A stretch of 64,000 nt of DNA from Wuchereria bancrofti (lineage: Eukaryota; Nematoda; Chromadorea; Rhabditida; Onchocercidae): positions 20,972,779-21,036,778 of the forward strand of contig SSBO01000012.1 of NCBI GenBank assembly GCA_005281725.1, read 5' to 3'. The stretch's first letter is position 1; each line of letters begins with the position of its first letter. The position numbers and the translations under genes were made by a program. Below, piece by piece: positions 1-16,550 of the stretch. The notes under the pieces are model-generated. The model did not search any database. It saw nothing but the letters and a program-made list of their open reading frames with translations, and was not told the DNA's origin.

Positions 1-671
1 TCAAAAACATTCCTTAAATGCACTGCACTTCAATTTCTAGAAACTGATAAAGCTATCTGAAACGAAATACGACGCAGAAGATTCATTTCCTTACTAAACT
101 TCATTAAATATCGCAAGTCATTAACTGCTCTTACAATTGAATATTCCTCTTCTACGTTTACTATCTCGACAGGTTATTTACCTATATTAATTTAACTGCA
201 TTTTATAAATCTAGTTATAATGTGTAAAATGCTATGGTATGCAATGTAGCCGCAGAATGTATGTAATTCCAAATTTTCAGTTCATAAAATTACCATAAAG
301 AAAAAATAAACATTTCTACGATTACTGCCTTTCTCGTTAATAATACATGATAACTAATTTGGTAATAAGATCAGAGATTGGTGGGAACTTTTAAATGTGT
401 GAATTCAGTAGTTAAAGTTCATCGTTAAATTTCGTAAACATATCAGGTTCAACAAAGAAAGGCAAATGTGCGATGTATTAAAATCTGGTCAAGGAAAATG
501 ATCAGTGCTCAACCTCAGAACGCCCCACCATTTTCTTCCAGAAGTCATTTGTTTCTTAGATCGCATTACAGAATACTACCTAAAAATATGCTGATACTCA
601 ATATGACATTCATTACTCTGCTCTTTAAATGAAATATGTATGGAATCTTTTTTTTTAATGAGATTTAAGAG

Positions 672-716
<45 letters not shown>

Positions 717-1457
717 AATACAAAATCATTTTTAGTTTTCTTGAGAAAAATGATTTGCTTTTTTTTTTCGGCAATTATTCAAAAAGAAATCCAAACAAGT
801 ATAATTTTCAAGCAACTTTTAATTTTTCCAATTCTTCGATAATTTCATTTTCCTTATTAATTTTTTCTTATTATTATTTCCTTATTAACGGCCGCTAAAG
901 GTCAAATCATTTCACCCTTACTCATAAATTAATTCTGACTTTGTTTTAATTACGAAAGAATTGCAAAATTCAAACAATTTTGATTTTCAACAGTGGAGGT
1001 GTTGAAAATCATCCAGAACACTGAATCAAATCTTTTTTTAAGCAAAATCAAGGTATTCAGGGATTCAAAAAATTCAGATGATAGAGATCTATTTCTCAAA
1101 GTAGAAATCTATTTCGACAATGAACTGAAATAAAGATTTTAACACCTCTTATTTTAGTTCCACGGGGTTCTTTGAGCAATCAAAAAATATAAAAATAAGT
1201 TAATCAAATTAATTCATCCTTTCCTAAGCCTTAAATCATATATCACATGGAACAAGAAAGGACGAATGATTCATCTAAAAAAGAAAACCAAACTGAATTA
1301 CATCCGATTATTATACAAAACAACTGGGAAAGATGGGAAAAATATCGCGTTAAATATGAAACACCACGAATCCTCAGCGATCAATAATGAATATAAGAGC
1401 ACCTCTAGAATATTTTTTAAAGTGAAAACACAAAATATAATTCAAAATATGTCGGCT
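1..1457. other. intergenic / 3' flank of the RagC gene
   Basis: No coding exon is recognisable on either strand. The short open frames have no splice context or family motif. It contains a long pure A run at 672-715 and ordinary AT-rich sequence. The 3' UTR of the RagC gene presumably extends leftward from 1457. Confidence 0.6.
672..715. repeat. poly(A) homopolymer, about 44 bases
   Basis: Uninterrupted A run in intergenic DNA. No target-site duplication or retroposed gene is visible next to it, so it is most simply a microsatellite. Its length may be unreliable in the assembly. Confidence 0.9.
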
Positions 1458-4330
1458 TCATTGCGTCCCTGATTCCAAATTGTTTATTCTAGGGTTCAAT
1501 CTATTTCGAATTTGGAACACACGCTCAATAGCCTGCAAAAGTGGAATATACTGAATAACTTTCCTAAAATTATATTGAGAAAAAAATTATTTATTCCCGT
1601 CAAATTTTCATTTTGAAAATATTTTAAATTTAAGCGATCATTTTCAAGTCTGAATGTTCATACCGAACAAATATTCCCTACCTTAATACATCCAACCAGG
1701 TTTGATTCTAACTAGCATGCAACTCCCCATTTGTTTGAATGAAACTTAATCAAAACTTGATTTTCGGGAAAAATGTTTTATAATGAAGCTTACTCCTTTG
1801 AAACACTGGAAGTTGTAGTCAATGACGCCTTGCTTCTCGAAATTCTCAGAGCGTATAATACAAACAAGGGCAAGGAACATATTGACCTGTAATCTCGTTT
1901 TCTATATGAATAATGATAAAAAATAAGCGGATGTAGCCAGTATCTTGCAATAAGGTGAATTTTCTCTAATTATATTGCGATAAGACGGATTTTTTTAATT
2001 TCAACCAAGAATATGGATATCAGAAGAATACCTGTCGTAAGAATAGCACTTGGTCAGTTCGTAAATGTATGACCGCAGATGACTGAGAATCAAATACCCC
2101 ACATGATGACTCATCTGAACATCTGCAAAAATTGTTTTCTTTTTAATACACAGGAACTACTGTTCAGCAAAAACTTACTTTCAACCAAGGACGGAAGTAA
2201 AACGCTCACCCATATATAGAAGATATATCAATGGTTACGTCAATCATATCACAGCAAAGTTCGTATGTTGCCATATCAACCGGAGATGAGTCAGTCGCTA
2301 TATATATTTTGCTAGCCACATCAAAAAGAAATGCTTTTTCAACATTTGAACCCTATAATATAATTTTGTTTCTGAATGAACTACTAGGATCTATAAAAGA
2401 TAGATAAAAAATATGTAATATATAAATCTAGGTAGTCAATGTAACAGCTGAATTCTGGCTTACTACGAAAACTTTGTGCAACATGTTGGTGAAAAGGGCT
2501 ATTTAGAGATAAATTAATTCAATTTTTGAAAGAAACCTGGAATAAGCTTGCATTAATGTCTTGAAGCGAATAAATTACCGGAGAAGTTTCAACAAATACG
2601 CACAACTTTCCCACACAACACATCACCGAATAATCCGGGTAACAGAACAACCTCCCGAAAAGTGAAGGAATACTTGCCTGATTGAAAATGTCAAGCAGTC
2701 GCTCAAGAGTTGATAACTGTTTTATAAGCTTTTGCACAACTTTACTAAATGCCTCGAATATTGAGTGGTCATAAATAGAAGTCAGGTGATACCTGAAATA
2801 AATGCAATGGTTTGATTCTGTGTCAAATGTGCACACTAGTCAACAAAAAATACTAAAAGTTATTAACATTTACATTTAAATATGGAAAATAATTGAGAAA
2901 AATTTATATTTCAAAACGTACGTTACATGAACTTTATCAAGGCCATCATCCTGAAGATCATCTTGTACACGTTGAAATATATCACGTTGTGCTTCTAATT
3001 TGATCTCTTCATTTAGACCATCCACTTTGTGGATAAATACCTAAAAATATTAACCTAAAAACAACTAAAAATAGGTTAAATGTGAGTTGTAAAAACATAG
3101 TTTCAGGAATATATAGCTAATACACATCAAAATACTCAAATTTGCGCTCATGAAGATACACATTCAAGTCAAAAATAAAGAAATTAATGATTCAGCTCTA
3201 AAAAGCTTATTCGCGATAACTTATCCGAAAAATTGTTGAGATTTTCGCTGTCTTTGTATATTTGTAAGATAATATAAATTTAACAGTTACAAAACTTTAT
3301 TAGTTATTTATCCAATGTAAAGTTGGCCAATTTCTACACGTTTCATTTTCAAACATTGTTTCTTTTGTTGAATAGATTACCTAATTTAACAAGTCAAAAG
3401 CAGAGGCATTTCTTGAAATCGTTAAATACATTTCGAAACTTCTAATGCTCAAGTACATACATAATCAAAATGTTAAATAAACTTTAGCAACCTAAACTAT
3501 CGCAATCCAACTATAGACAGTAATCAATAAGCCCAAAATTTTGGAACAAATGGCTCACTTCCAATCTAATTTTATCGTTGATTTCGAATGCTTTTTTGAA
3601 ATATTCAACCATTTTTTTCAGCGCTTCAGAGTAGTCATCCTGGAAATCTGTCTGTACTTTTTCTGCATAAACGAATGTTAACCAATGTTCGGATTTAAAA
3701 CTATGGCTTATTGAGTTCTCAAAAAGTTCCATACTATAGCAATAAAACGAATGTTCTAACAGTCAAAAGCCGTATTATATTACAAACTTGAGCATCAATG
3801 ACAAAAAGCAGTGCACCACAGCGGGCAAATGTGTCGTGAGGATTCATCGCATTATCAAAAGGACTCATCTGACCCGGGAATTCGATTGCTTCAAAATTAA
3901 TGAAAGACCCTTTAACTGTTTCCGTCGTCACGCGTGGTGTACTCTCAACGAACAGTGTCTCATTTGGTGACATTTTATTGAAAACAACTTTTCGTATCGA
4001 TGTTTTCCCGCTCCTAAAACTGTGTGTATTCAAGTAACAAAATGTGATTTCGAACATGTCTCTAGCTGATTTAAGCATTCATATTCGTCTAACTCCTTGT
4101 GCTGAAAAATATTTACAACACTAGAAGACTCATAATACTAGAAGGATGGTCAGATTTCACTGCAAACACTAAGATGTAACCCATCATTTCCGGCTAATAA
4201 TTCCGATATTTCAACAATGCAGAAACCTTTTCAATCCCATTAATACAATGGTTGGTTTTTGAGACTCAGATATTTCATCGGAATCATCCGCCCATCCATA
4301 TTCAAATTCGCGGATGTCATCGTTCCACAT
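1458..4330 (-). CDS. ragc-1: Rag GTPase of the RagC/RagD class
   Basis: Small GTPase that pairs with a RagA/B partner on the lysosome and recruits TORC1 when amino acids are plentiful. Nine exons, 5' to 3': 4330-4227, 4013-3788, 3639-3559, 3040-2922, 2792-2678, 2352-2210, 2122-2032, 1886-1794, 1532-1458; total 348 aa. Visible motifs are the P-loop GLKRSGKTS split across exons 1 and 2, the SPNETLF segment, the switch II FPGQM, FVIDAQ, the base-recognition motif HKVDG, and [20 protein letters not shown], which is diagnostic of RagC/D rather than RagA/B. The C-terminal half ([23 protein letters not shown]) is the roadblock-like dimerisation domain. The start at 4330 gives a short acidic N-terminus directly before the GTPase fold. 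The intron after exon 5 uses a GC donor. The symbol follows the C. elegans orthologue; RagC and RagD cannot be told apart in worms. Confidence 0.93.
2353..2677 (-). other. GC-AG intron in the RagC gene
   Basis: The exon ends CAG and the intron begins GCAAGT at 2677. It ends TATTATAG at 2353. Only this junction joins LDIFNQ to GSNVEKAF in the RagC frame. The nearest GT, four bases further on, breaks the frame. Confidence 0.8.
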
Positions 4331-5779
4331 TGTTTCACCCCGAAGAATCTAACCTCACATTATCTAAATCTTCTTCGTATTCCTGAAAAAACAAAAAGAA
4401 AAAAAAGAAAGGACAGAATGGATCAAAGTCAATCTCTGCTGTTTATTCTTCGAATCATAATATTTCCAGCAATATTATTTATTCCTGATATATTGGTACA
4501 GTTAAATCAAATTGACATTATCAGTTCACATTAGCACTAGCCATACAATCTAAATCCCTCCTGCTAGTTTAACATAGTAGCACCTATGAAAGTTAGTCCC
4601 AAGCATAAGTACTACCTGACAGGTACATATTTCCTGAACGTAAAAAGACAAGTCATCAAATCACCACGGTCAACGAATTAAGCTATTCAATTACTGGTTG
4701 GTATTCCTGAAAGTACCGTTAGTCCCTTGTTCATTCATCAGCCTAGGGCAAGTTACGACTCCCTAGGAACTTTTGGACTGCGTGATATTTTTGAAGGAAT
4801 TTTTCTGGACAAATCTCTTGCAGTGAACTTAAGTAGAAATATTACTTCATCTGTTTCATTTCCTCCAGAAATTGTATGCAAAATGTTAACTATGTATGTG
4901 TGATATCTAACTATGTAACAAGAAAATGGTTTGATCTCTAGGCGAAAAATGCTCAGCCGTAAAAATGTTAGCAGTTTATTTCGGATTTTCTACTACTAAT
5001 AATTGAATAATGCCTAAAAATGTATCTCCCTAAAGCACATTTAATAATGACTGTAATTTATAACTATTCCTTTTCGTTGCCTTAAAATCTTAATCTTTAA
5101 GTTCTAGTCCCATTTTTACTGGCAAGCTTTCCTTAGTGACAACATTTTATTGCAGATGATTCAAACAAACAAAAATATGACAAATATTGCAAGAAATTTC
5201 AGACAAAAATCGAAACAGAAGCAAATTTTCGATGGGAGATTGTATCGAACATCGAATGCATACTCTTTCTGTTCATAACCTACTTCCACCTTTAAACCAT
5301 ATAGCACTTATAGTGCAAAATAAGTTCATCACCTCAGCACGTTATTCCTCATCTTTCAAATAGCTGACATAGCTGGATCAGTCTCTGTTAAATTAAGTAA
5401 GATTTTTCGATCCAAAAATCAAAAAAGAATCATTCATATTGATCGGTGAACAACTCGAATTCTTCTGCTGAAGAAAACATTTTTATCTAAATCTTATTTG
5501 TTTTGTCTATAACGAAAGCACAACACAACAATTGTAAATACAAAAACTCACTGCAAATGCTATTGCGTAAGGGAAAAAAAAGTAGATGATTTTTTCTATA
5601 TGAAAAAAAGGACGCTATTGTTCATAAAAGATTTGCTGCATAAGAATGATATCCAGGATCAGGTAACTTCTAGCACATCATTATAAATAAAACATAACGG
5701 ACAGAGAAGATTTGAACTGGTGGAGATGAGATCTCATTCATACTGGGAAGAATTTGTCAAATCTATAAAATTTGATCTT
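4331..5779. other. intergenic, no gene seen
   Basis: This interval separates two genes on the same strand, the kinase stop at 5780 and the RagC start at 4330. An open frame on the + strand at 4259-4534 is a shadow of RagC exon 1 and its upstream flank. A T-rich tract ending in CAG lies upstream of the RagC ATG at about 4386-4393 on the minus strand and could accept a spliced leader or a 5' UTR exon. Confidence 0.55.
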
Positions 5780-8302
5780 TCATTCATTATCTGGTCCAAA
5801 TAACGTATCGACAGGTTGAATATGTATCGGCACATCTCTGAGAAAACGGTGACTGAGTGCTGCTTTTGAAGTAATCCGTTCTTCAGGTGGATATAGCAAC
5901 ATTTGCTGTAATTAACACCAATTTTATGAAATCATAAGATGAAATAAGGCAGAAATAATAGAGATTAGAAAGAAAAAAATCAAAAAAAAAAAATAATTAT
6001 TAGGAATAAAATCGAAGTCGTTAAAACTTTCAAAGCACGGAAGAAATTTCTGGGAAGACGTTTCGCTCAAATGAACAATTAACATCCGAAGTTTAAGACT
6101 AAGGGATTATTTCTTTTATGAATTTTTTTTTATTAATATCGTTTTTATGCCTTTAATCTGTACTTCGATTGGATCGTATATTTACTGCAAAAATACAAAA
6201 TATGAATTTAAGATTTACATTAGATTATACATTCATCAGATTACATCCCAACTGACTTAGAATAAAAATAGTGTTATTGCAATAATAGATTTGTGATTTA
6301 AACAATTTTTACCGCGAGCAAATCAAGGCCATCACTATCCAGACCTGGCACATGTTCCGCTAAAACGCATTCTGTCCATTTTGGGAAACTATCTTTGTAA
6401 TCAATGCAATTTACCAGACCAGGCCAAGTCTAAAACAGCTTATCTATAGGGCATACATTCATGATATTTCCTGCTAAAATATGAATTGGAAAACAAATCA
6501 ATTATTCGCATACTTGTCTTCCACAAAAAGTAAATAATGCACAGCATAAAAGAATACATATAAACAAACGTGCCCTTTAATCCAACTCACTTGCGGAGTA
6601 GGAGTTCCTAGAATCTGAAATATCTTAAGCAGTTGACTGATTTCAGATTCTGCGCGAAACAGCGGTTCCGAAGTAACAAGCTCAGCAAATATACAAGCCA
6701 AACTCCATATATCTACTGCTGTTGAATAAAATCTTGAACGAAGTAAAATTTCGGGTGCACGATACCACAAAGTTACGATCTGCAAAAAACCTGACATCTC
6801 AAATAATTTCCAGTTCGTGATACAAACAGGAAAATTTTAAGAATTAAGCTATTTTCAGAAAATGAATCCCTGGAACTCTATAGTATCTCCCTTTTAAACG
6901 CATCCAAACGATTGCAGAAGGCAAGCCACGGATTAAAACATGAACATTGGTAACTAGAGCGTTTGCATTATTTTAAAAAACCCCGAATTTAAAGCCGCTA
7001 TTAAATATATGAAGAAAGCCCTTTGATTCTGGTAAACTTGAACATCAAATGATTTCAAACATCGAATCACATCAGATGATTATTATTTGAACAATTGAGA
7101 AGTGAAATTTATGAGCACATAAAGGAGCATACCTCATGCGTATAACACCTTGAAGGTATTGTGAAGGAACGTGCAAGACCAAAATCAGCAATTTTTACAG
7201 TGCCATTTGTAGCAACTAAAATATTTTGAGGCTTCAAATCTCGATGCAACACACGATTTGTATGGCAAAGTGTAAGAGCTCGCAGCAGCTGCCATAAAAA
7301 ACTCTGAAATTTTCATTTTCTTATCAATTTCTAAATTTTTCAAAAGAAAAAAAAGCATTATGACATTTTTGGATTCAGCACTTGTAAATAGTTCTCAAAA
7401 AATCAGAATTAGAAGTTATTTCTGACTTTAATGTTCTTAAAATAAAGCAATTTCAACAAAGAATCTGCACTAAATTACTTTGATGTAAGGCATTGGAAAG
7501 GGTTTGGGTCGCAATTTTTCAATAAGCATTTTCAAATCGTAATCAAGATGTTCGAATATCAAATATAGTTTCTTGCACCCTGCAAAATAATATTGTATGT
7601 TACCAATCAGTAACTTTTATTTTAGTAAATAAATCAACAAAATCATTAAAAATCTCTGATTATCGGGAAATAAATTCCCACATCTTCAATCAACATGCAG
7701 TACTACCAAATTCATTTGATACTTCAGTCAGTAACTTTTTAGTAAATAAATCAATAAGAAATGATATTTCTCAGTTCAGTTGCAGATATTCGTCTGCTAC
7801 CAGATCAAAATTTGTACAAAAATAAATTAAATATTTAATGTTAACAGCTATTCGTCCACTGACCATCGTTTGGAAAAACATCATGAATTTTAACAATATT
7901 TGGATGGATAAGTTCTTTCAAAATTGATACTTCCCGAAGACAAGTTCCAGGTACACCTTCTCGACTGAAAAAGAAAAAAACTCGACATCCTAATGAAATA
8001 ATGCACGACAATAGTAGCTCAGTAAGTAGAACAAATGCAAAAAAAAACAAAAAAAAAAGAAATAAAAGAAAGGTGAAAAAAATGAATTATGGAATAGAAT
8101 ATGGAATAAATGAATTTAAGTTATACCTGTCTAATCTGATCACTTTTATCGCAAAATACGTCCGTTGTTGAATATCATATGCTTTATAGACAGTGCCATA
8201 TGTTCCTCCACCTATTAGCTGACAGTTTGTAAATCTGTATGGTCCAACAGTAAACGATGATGGTTCTTTATAATATTCATCTCTATTTACAGTTCGTGCC
8301 AT
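5780..8302 (-). CDS. cyclin-dependent kinase, CDK1/CDK2 family
   Basis: Serine/threonine kinase that needs a cyclin partner to drive cell-cycle transitions. Seven exons: 8302-8127, 7964-7864, 7579-7479, 7303-7133, 6779-6591, 6429-6313, 5905-5780; total 326 aa. Landmarks in order are the glycine loop GGGTYGTV (about 31-38), catalytic lysine in FAIKVI, the C-helix PGTCLRE (64-70) in place of PSTAIRE, catalytic HRDLKPQN (146-153), DFG (166-168), the activating Thr181 in [14 protein letters not shown] (equivalent to Thr160 of CDK2), [16 protein letters not shown], and WPGLV...SFPKW typical of CDK1/2. The N-terminus is about 25 residues longer than CDK2. The ATG at 8302 is the only one ahead of the kinase fold. 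It is CDK2-like by the T-loop and C-lobe, but the altered helix leaves the subfamily open, so no symbol is given. Confidence 0.88.
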
Positions 8303-8993
8303 CTTTGCATTTCCACAACAAAAAGTCGAATAATTGAAAAATTTTTTGACTTAACCTTAAAATATTCAAAATTGGAATTAGATAATCCATAATCGAACGA
8401 TTTGAGCTAATTATTTGACGTGAGCAAGATCCCTTTACACAGATATATTACAATGTCAAAAATCTGCACAAAAACTATTCGAAAACTGGCATGCCCTACT
8501 GTTCTACCTATAATCCATAATGAGACACAAAAAGGATATCACAAATTAGAAAACACTGAGTGGAAGACAGAATGAAGACTGTCAATCAAGTTACTTATAA
8601 TAATTGCCAAAACTACTTCTTATCAGTTGCACAAATGGGACAATAAATTCAGCATAGTTTAGGAAAGTAGAATACTCAAGAAAACAAATGGTTGTTTTAG
8701 TCAAAAAAATAAAAAAATAGAGTAATACAATCTGATAATACTTATGATATCATAATGTTACCTTTCAATGGATATGAAAAAAGAATATTACAGTTGAAGA
8801 GATGACAAAGAGTGATAAATGAATTGAAAGTGATTCAATTACGTTAACACAAAGAAGTAATGTGGATAAATCTGATAACACTGGCAATTCACTTACAGGT
8901 TTACGAGTTAAGTTAGAGATGTTTCAACTGATTATCTTTGTTCACGTCCTACACAATCTATCCTCTATCAAATCTTCTATCAAAATATTCTTT

Positions 8994-9009
8994 TCTCTCT
9001 TAAGAGAGA
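8994..9009. repeat. 16-base perfect palindrome (GAGA-like)
   Basis: TCTCTCTTAAGAGAGA, centred between 9001 and 9002, continues into more AG repeats on the right. It lies upstream of the CDK gene and could be a GAGA-factor-like site, or simply a microsatellite. Confidence 0.6.
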
Positions 9010-9135
9010 GAGACTTTAGATGGAACTGAGAGAAAGGGAAGTTTTATCATGATTGTAGTCTTTGCCGTTATAATTGAAGTACTATACCTGGAAACATCGA
9101 AACAACTACCTTGTGTTAACAATTAAATACGTATG

Positions 9136-9158
9136 TGACGTAACGTAACGTAACGTGA
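9136..9158. repeat. short GTAAC pentamer array
   Basis: Roughly four imperfect copies of ACGTA/GTAAC in the CDK-MCM7 intergenic region. No known function is assigned. Confidence 0.6.
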
Positions 9159-10441
9159 CATGTTTTTTACCAATATTATAATGAAAATTTCTATATATAT
9201 TTTTTCCCATTTATTCTTTTCAATTACTGCAGTGAATGCAGAAGACAAGATGAGTCTGAGAAGATTAAAAGTTAACAAATTTTTATACCATTTAGCAAGT
9301 ATGTTAAGTTAATTGGCTAAATTGGCTTAACGATGGCTAAAATGGCCAGAACTTTGTGGTACATAATTATGCTAGCCATAATTCCGATATCTCCGAAACA
9401 GTTTCCTCTTACAAGCATTTAAGCTCGTTGTGTAGAATGATTGTACATATGTAGCTCATCTTATCTTATCTTACTCATCAATAAGTCATAATAATTTTGC
9501 AAGATGCAATCATCAAATACAAATAGTACAGCTAAATGTTAGTAATGATGAGAGTAAGTTCAAATGTTCAAACAATCAGTTTATTAATTAAGTGCAAAAG
9601 GAAGAAGGCAACCTTAAAGTAATCCTTGTGAACATTATAAGACACAAATGTTTACTTTGTTTCTTCACGCATTTCTTCATTCATTCCATCATTTTTTCTT
9701 TGTTAACTAAATCACTGGTACTGCAATTATTTAAATGATAGAAAGCTCCAACAGTCATTCATACTCTTAAAGTGTTAAGAGGCGGGAAGGAATAGCTTTG
9801 AGATTTAAATTTAAATTTTCGATTTCCATTTCCATATCTGAAATCGGTGTGGAAGAGTGCGAGGTTTTTGCGTTGAATAATTTAAGAGGAAATGGAACTG
9901 AATGTTCTGGCCAATCTGATTGATGGACACTTCGAATTCCTGAGATTGTCACAGCAGTAAACTGGAATGAATTGATTTATGAAATTTGATGAGTCAACAA
10001 TAATGTATTCTTTATTTTCTTTTAGTCATATTGCTGATAATATGTTATTAACAAATGATACAATCGTGGTTTTTTTTTTCTTTTCAACTGTCATACTAGT
10101 ATAGCTGTACTCGAGATTTGAAAGTTTGCATTTGTTCTGGATAGAATACACTATCCAAGTGCACTAATAATAAATATAGCCTGTATGTATATAAATGATT
10201 TGCTATATAATTGTGTAGTGAGAAATATTAAAATGTTTTTTTGAGTTTCTTTTTTCTTTTTCTTTTTTTCAGTCATAGTTATTAAATTATTTCAGTGATA
10301 CGAGCATTTTCTACGAAATATCTACTCATTTTAGGAAACATGATTGTATTTGTAGTTCATGAAAGACCTCGGTCTGTCTTTCCTCATTATCATTATTTCT
10401 TGTGCGGTTCACATGATGAAAGTTTCAGTAGCTCATTAGAA

Positions 10442-15397
<4,956 letters not shown>

Positions 15398-16550
15398 AAT
15401 GTTTATTAGTTCTCCGATAATCGTTGAATAAGTATGCTACCAATTACTGTTCACGGCTTTAGAATGTTTTCGATAAGTTAGCTTTTGAGTTTTTTCCAAA
15501 AAAAAGAAGCATACTGAAAGTGATTCTTGCCATCCGTTCTTGAAGATGGAGAGAATGGATATGTCTTTGAGGTTCGTCCATGGAAATTCCATGCGTCTTT
15601 TTTATATGTGATGAGAACAACTGATGCATTAAATTATTTGCTTCATCTCTTTGAGAGTTGCACCTTTTTTTATGCCATTGCTTGGCGAGTTTTTATAGGA
15701 GATCGGCAGCTCATAATATTACTTTGAGCTTAGCAGATTACAGTGCATTATTAATGAATATCTTTTTGTTCGATCAGTATATGTCTGTCTAATATGAGAA
15801 ATTTGATAAAAGCTTTTCTGATTAAACATTCATTATAGATCCAAAGTGGCGTTCTTAAGAGATTGCTAATATCAAAAGAGCTTTCAATGCCAACCCGACG
15901 ATCATTTTTTTGGGGATTTTTTAACTTATTCTTTTCCGATTTTTTGGAGAGTTTTGCATTTTTATTACAATTCGCTGAAAGTGAAATCATGATTATGTGT
16001 ACTTTCTTCCTTACTTTTAATGAGATGTTCTTGCTACTGATATATAAAAAAATTTATCATATTTTGTACTTTCATTTCACCTTTTTTCACCGACATGAGC
16101 GTAAACGTTTTGTTGCGGGTGTATCACTTTGGATCTGCGTCTCAATATGGTGTTCTGAGAAATGAATTTTACGTTGTTGGCCAGTTGGTTTACGAAGGAC
16201 CGAAACGAGACTGGTGGTTTGCTTGAGTTCGCGTTGTTTGAACTGAGAAGAATTGTTTATATTAAAATTTCTCTATTGTTTTACTATTTAGGGATTGTGG
16301 ATTCCATCCTACATTGTTTCGACCTTTATATTTATGTTATACGTCCGGGAATTAGGAATTCGTTCAGCTGTTTCATGTTAAATTAAAACTTTTTATGCAA
16401 AAAGATGACTGAAATCGAACTTAATCTGCACTAAATAATTTTCATGAAATTGATAATTTTCATGAAACATTGAGTAATCTATAATTTTTGCGCTCAATTT
16501 TTACAGAAATCAGAATGCGAGTGACTTGAACATAGAATAAATTTGAAGTG
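15398..16550. other. convergent intergenic region
   Basis: This interval lies between the MCM7 stop and the end of the PDZ gene on the opposite strand, so it holds both 3' ends. An AATAAG at about 15426 could be the MCM7 polyadenylation signal. The open frames at 15527-16386 are T-rich and show no domain or splice pattern. Confidence 0.5.

Larger units (their letters stand above)
8303..10441. promoter_or_regulatory. shared upstream region of the divergent CDK and MCM7 genes
   Basis: About 2.1 kb lie between the two outward-facing start codons, so the promoters of both genes should be here. Visible elements are a 16-base perfect palindrome of CT/AG repeats centred on TTAA (8994-9009), a tandem GTAAC-type pentamer array (about 9136-9158), and T-rich tracts ending in CAG at about 10258-10271 and 10286-10294. 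The last of these look like splice or trans-splice acceptors for the MCM7 transcript. No coding exon is recognised. A minus frame at 9767-9952 has no supporting features. Confidence 0.5.

Noticed and set aside
1266..1472. Open frame on + strand, 68 codons
   Set aside because: Lysine-rich AT-biased frame overlapping the antisense of the last RagC exon; no family or splice support.
9767..9952. Minus-strand frame, 61 codons, in the CDK-MCM7 intergenic region
   Set aside because: No domain, no splice context; the repeated acidic NLNLNL tail comes from AT-rich sequence.
15527..16386. Several + strand frames downstream of MCM7
   Set aside because: Phenylalanine-rich translations of T-rich 3' flank with no conserved motif.
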